Of a stretch of DNA of 64,000 nt, positions 50,910 to 56,900 are shown in pieces. Made by a program: the position numbers and the translations under genes. Each line of letters opens with the position of its first letter. Within the stretch, counting starts at the first letter, position 1. The stretch is from Ridgeia piscesae (taxonomy: Eukaryota > Annelida > Polychaeta > Sabellida > Siboglinidae): positions 62,001 through 126,000 of the forward strand of contig JAODUO010001071.1 in NCBI GenBank assembly GCA_025642075.2, read 5' to 3'. The notes under the pieces are model-generated. The model searched no databases and was not told where the DNA came from. It worked only from the letters and a program-made list of their open reading frames with translations.

Positions 50910-53900
50910 TTATATATATATATATATATATAAAATATACTACTAAAAAGATGTGTCATCGTAACATTCAGTATAGAAAAATTGTCTTACGGCACACGCC
51001 TGCTCACACTACTGTGATCAGGCCCCCCCCCGTTGGTTACATTCAGCGATTGCAATTTCATGTACAGCGTGAAAAATAAGCCGCACTCTTGCGTTCATTG
51101 TTATCAACAGGCTATGCTCAGTGGCACTTACTGGTCAACAACAGGCCATGCTCAGTGGCACTTACTGGTCAACAACAGGCCATGCTCAGTGGCACTTACT
51201 GGTCAACAACAGGCCATGCTCAGTGGCACTTACTGGTCAACAACAGGCCATGCTCAGTGGCACTTACTGGTCAACAACAGGCCATGCTCAGTGGCACTTA
51301 CTGGTCAACAACAGGCCATGCTCAGTGGCACTTACTGGTCAACAACAGGCCATGCTCAGTGGCACTTACTGGTCAACAACAGGCCATGCTCAGTGGCACT
51401 TACTGGAATATCCAGAAACACCAGTGAATATACCTAAGTAAACCACTGTGGAATCTTATACTTCACAAGAAGGTGTCAGTGTTGGTCTTGTGTCTGCAGG
51501 TATCCAGGCGTTACGGTCCATACTGAACAAGTTCTCCGTGAACAACCGAAAGAACATGTTTGTGTTTCGTGAGAGCAACCAGGAATCTGTCTTCTATCTC
51601 AGGTCAGCTGATTTGTGTTTAATTACGAAATAATTACATTAACGGTTCCTCCTTTGTTCAATTTTCACTCAACTTGAATCAAACTCATGTCAGAAATACA
51701 GAGGAACCTTCTGTTAAGGTCATTATTGGGATTGGAGCAGAAATGGACTGAACAGGAACGTGACTGTTAGCAGCACCATGTCACATAATAACAATAAACA
51801 ATAATAAAGTAAATAATAAAAATAAATACAATAGTTGACTTGACACTATAGGTAAAACAAAGTCATAAGTAAATTTATCATTTCTAGACACGAAGAAAGC
51901 AGACCAAAAAAATAGTAAATAAAATATTTTTGTATTTAAAGTTTTATTTATTTAATTTGTATTTCTTTTTTTTTTATTTAATTTTCTTTTTTATTTAATT
52001 AAAGCAGTTCTAAGTAAAGTTCTTGCAAGCATTTTATCTTACATGTATTCTGGGTGCTGTACACATATATGTATAAAATCAGTAGGAACGAAATAAAACA
52101 AGTTACTGTTCATGTCACCAGACTGAATGAGTCGACGTCGGACGCAATGGGAGGGACGCCAAGTGTGGGAGATGGTCAGGAGTCTGTGCACAGCTGTGGC
52201 ACATGTAAGTAACCCAGTGGCATTTCTATGACTCCATTTGTGCGAACATGGAATTATGTGAGAATTACACTGAAACCTATCAATGTAAACAGAAATTTAC
52301 TGTCAGAATTGTTTGAATGCACTGTGATTGGATTGTCTGTTTATGGATTGTGTTTATATGTTGGATGTGCTGTGTTAATCTGACATTGTCTGCGCGCAGG
52401 AATGAGCTGAACACTCTTTGCTCTTTAGTTAAATTGAATTCCACGGTATTCAGTTCAACACAGATTTACCCAAGATACTTTACTTAAAGCGAAAATGACT
52501 CGATCTCTGAACAGGTAAAATTCCTATTGCGTTGTGATTGCAGGACAAACATGTCATATCTACAAAATATTCAACTCCTGCTGCAACGTCTGGTTAGACA
52601 TGGAAAAGGAACTTACAGCTGAGTTAGATGTGCCTACTTCAATTTAGACCAATCCTGTACTTTGAACTTAGCGTGTCTTTCAAGAAGTTTTGCTTGGTGT
52701 TGTACATTTGATTCAGGAAAGATTGAACATTTGCAAGCAGTAAAATGTTTTTCAATAGGCAGTGAATTTAGACGTTCTATTTTGTTTGTTACAGTTTCAC
52801 GGAGTTCGTCCATCATGTCTTTGCCAGTGAAGAAACAAACAGAACTGGATGATGAAGCCTCGGTGATTGGCACTTACGCAACTGTAAGTACTAAGACTGT
52901 TTGGAGGATACCATCTCGCATAAAAAGCAAGCAAGGAGAACAGCTCGTCTTTGTCTAGAGAACATGCTTTAACTCTCGGTTTCACTCATCGGTTGTTCAT
53001 TTGAGAGAATGTAACTCTGAAGTGGCACTTGTAAAAAGGTGTAATGATAATTTTATTCTGAAGAGACATTAAAAATATATGGCTTGACCAGCCAGTACCA
53101 GGACTTTGCAGGTTGACACCAGTACCATGTGTCGAGTAAGGTGCCAATGATTCCATTTTTACAAAGTAAGCTCTCACCGAGTGTCAGCCCTAAAAAACTA
53201 TAGTTCACCTAAATTTACATTTGATCTTATGACTTCAAACAAACATTATATCCTGTAGCCGTAGCCTACGAAATTCAATTATTGGGTAGTGAAACTTTGT
53301 ATTTTGTGCTACATAAAGTCTCTGGTCACTTTGCAGCGGTCACGCCGACTGTCCAGTGCAGACCATGATGGTGAGCTGAGTGGCCTGATGTCTCCGTCCA
53401 GTCGGTCAGCGACCTACGCTCACCGCCGGGACGATGTCATCTTGCTGTCTGCTTATGGCATTTGTCCAGTCAGTAAGTACAAATAATCACTGCTCCCGCT
53501 GTAGTAATCGCAGCTCCCAGAACAAGTACATACCTTATGCTGAATGTCTGGAGCCTGTCTGTGTCCTCCCAGACGAGATTGAGATAGTCCCGCAATTGTG
53601 TGAGTGCAAACAATCGCTGCTCCCAGTGTAGTAATTACAGCTCCCTGACAAAGCATGCACCCCATGATTAGTGCAGCTGTCTTCAGCCTGTCTGTGTCTT
53701 CTTTTAGACGAGGCTGGGAAAATCGTGCGATTTAGGAAGTTTAACATAAACGTCTTTCTGTATCCCGGTTTACAGATTTGAAACTGACGTGTTCTTCGTG
53801 TTATTTAATTAGTTAATTTCTCCCCAGTTGAGATCTTGCAGCAAGCTCAGTGTCACACTTGTACTTTAGGTGCTGAGATCAGTGGGGACCTTGTAGATGT

Positions 53901-56900
53901 CCTACAGAAGAAACTAAATGACGCTGTGTTGGACGTCATCACTGTCACTCTGTCTCGTAACCCCATGTGCAAGCTCAGTCCAGATGACATCCAGGTAAGT
54001 GGTCACCGGATGGTCACCTTGTGTCTGTCCACTAGTCAGTTGTGTCTTATGTTCAGTAAGTAATATACACAATGTATAGTAAATTCCTTTATATATTATT
54101 GTATATCTGATAATTAGTTTCCTGATTTATAATACAGAATAAATACATTATTATTTAAATAATACATTCTTTTAAATGTTTATGATTTTTAACAGATCAA
54201 AATTACATTTTATTATGTAATATGCAGTGGTGTATTAAAAAATTTCATTTAACGAATGTTTATATAATATAACCCATATTACATATTAATTAAGCATGTG
54301 TTGTATATAATAGAGATGTACGGAAAGTGACATTCATGATATTGTTTTTCATGGTATTTTGTATTTATTTTTAAATAATTTGATCGATTAAAAAATCTCT
54401 TATTAAAGTAAACACGATAAAAAATATAGTAATTATGCATTGCATGAAAACTGTCAATTACCGTCACGTTGACTGTGTGTTTACAGTTCATCCAGCCCCC
54501 CGGGCCGCCCGCCCACACCCTGCGTCTTCTCATCCCCGCCAGTGCCATGCTGCAGCAGTTCGCCCTTGGCTTCTACCTGCGTCAGAACCTGCTCCAGTTC
54601 ACACACACCCCCAAGTACACGGAGCACCGTGCCGAGAACATCTTCAAGGACTACACCGACGAGGAGCACCCCACCCCCATCCCCGACAGAGACGTCTTCA
54701 TCTACAACACCCCTCAGCAGTCCCGTGGTAAAGGTAAGACATATGGGACACCCCCAGCAGTTATGGGGTAAGTGTAAGACAGTTATGACACCCCCAGCAG
54801 TTATGGGGTAAGTGTAAGACAGTTGTGACACCCCCAGCAGTTATGGGTAAGTGTAAGACAGTTGTGACACCCCCAGCAATTATGAGGTAAGTGTAAGAGA
54901 GTTGTGACACCCCCAGCAGTTATGAGGTAAGTGTAAGACAGTTGTGACACCCCCAGCATTATGAGGTAAGTGTAAGACAGTTGTGACACCCCCAGCAATT
55001 ATGAGGTAAGTGTAAGACAGTTGTGACACCCCCAGCAGTTATGAGGTAAGTGTAAGACAGTTGTGACACCCCCAGCAGTTATGCGGTAAGGGTAAGACAT
55101 TTGTGACACCCCATCAGTACCGGAGTAAAGGTAAGACAGGCATTCAGTCACTCATAACTTTATCTTGAACTATGATGCATCTCCAGACCAGCAATATACA
55201 TTTTCACCTGCAAATGACTGACAGTTCCATTATATTTACCCAGAATGCATTTCTTTTGAATCACTGTATATATTACTTCTTCACCAATAATGCTTATCTT
55301 CATCCACTGTTCCACTAACTCAACCTGTAATTCCACCTCAAGACACAATGCCGTTGCCATTTCCCACAATGCAACTGTCTTTACCCAAAATGCAACACTG
55401 AACCCACAACGAAGCACTTGATCCACAGTGCAGCACTGAATCAACATTGCTATTGTTTTGACCCATAATGCAACACTGAACCAATAATGCAACTATCTTG
55501 ACCCATAATGCAACATTGAACCCAGAATGCCACTATATTGACCCCCAGTGCCACTGATGACCCCCAGTGCCACTGATGACCCCTGTGTCTGTCTCTTGCA
55601 GGTATTGCGTGTCTCCACCTCCAGTTTGTGGATGGTCGAGGTCGACCAGTCCAGCTCCTGGGCAGTCGCAAGCCACTGCCTCTGGCCTACAAGGACACGC
55701 TGGAGAGGACCATGTTTGACAGCATGGTCTCCACCAGTGTCTACGAGCCTCAGCCTGACAGCAAGTCTCCAGGTGAGACTATCTGTCGGTCTCTATCGTT
55801 GTCTTGTGCCTGTGAAAGATGTCTCCTAGCAAGACTCATAACAGAGGACAGGTGGAACTGTTACCTTGGCTACAGTTGTTAGTTGGTCTGTCAAGAGGGG
55901 TTTATTGGTTATAAATGGAATGCTGACAAATCCATATTAATCAGAAGGTATCTGAAGCCATATTGCAGGATCAAGATGTTTTGAAAAGAGTGGAATATAG
56001 TTGCACACGTTAGAATTGTGCACATTGTGACAGTAACGATGGCACTGGAGATGGTTCTTTATGGTACTCCAGAGTGAAGTAAAAATGTGATAATATACAT
56101 ATTAAACTATACTTGTATCATCACTAAAACTGTAAATAAATAAATGGACACAAATTCAACCATCAGTTGTGGGGAAAAGAAATGTTTTTAAATGTCGTTA
56201 GAAATTGGTGCATTATTTTTATGTTTGATGGTATAATGATGATGGTGATGTTTGTTATGATTATGGAGATGATGGTGATGATGGTGATGATGATGGTGAT
56301 GATGATAGTGATGATGGAGGTGATGTTGATTGAGATGATGATGGTGATGACGATAGTGATGATGGAGGTGATGTTGATTGAGATGATGATGGTGATGATG
56401 ATAGTGATGATGGAGGTGATGTTGATGGAGATGACGATGGTGATGATGATAGTGATGATGGAGGTGATGTTGATGGAGATGATGATGGTGATGATGATAG
56501 TGATGATGGAGGTGATGTTGATGGAGATGACGATGGTGATGATGATAGTGATGATGATAGTGATGATGGAGGTGATGTTGATGGAGATGATGATGGTGAA
56601 TGGAGATAATGATGGAGATGATGATATTGTGGTGATGATGACAATTGTGACTGTGATAATGATGATGATGATGTTGGTTGTCTCAGGCCCCCCAGCCTTG
56701 GTCCAGATGAGCCTGTGGCAGCAGGGAGACGTGGTCCTGTCTCAGCTCACTGACCGACTCATCCTTGCCGTGAAACACGCCGTCTGTGACATCATCATGG
56801 AGTACCGCCTGCTCACAGCGCCACTCTGTGAGGTGCCCGAACACTACGTGAAGGGTGTTGATTCGCCCCTCCACTCTGCCCCGCCCTCCCCTGTCTTGAC

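Noticed and set aside
56167..56686. Met/Val-rich frame leading into the SZT2 exon at 56687
   Set aside because: It is the GATGAT repeat. The conserved protein begins at the acceptor before 56687.
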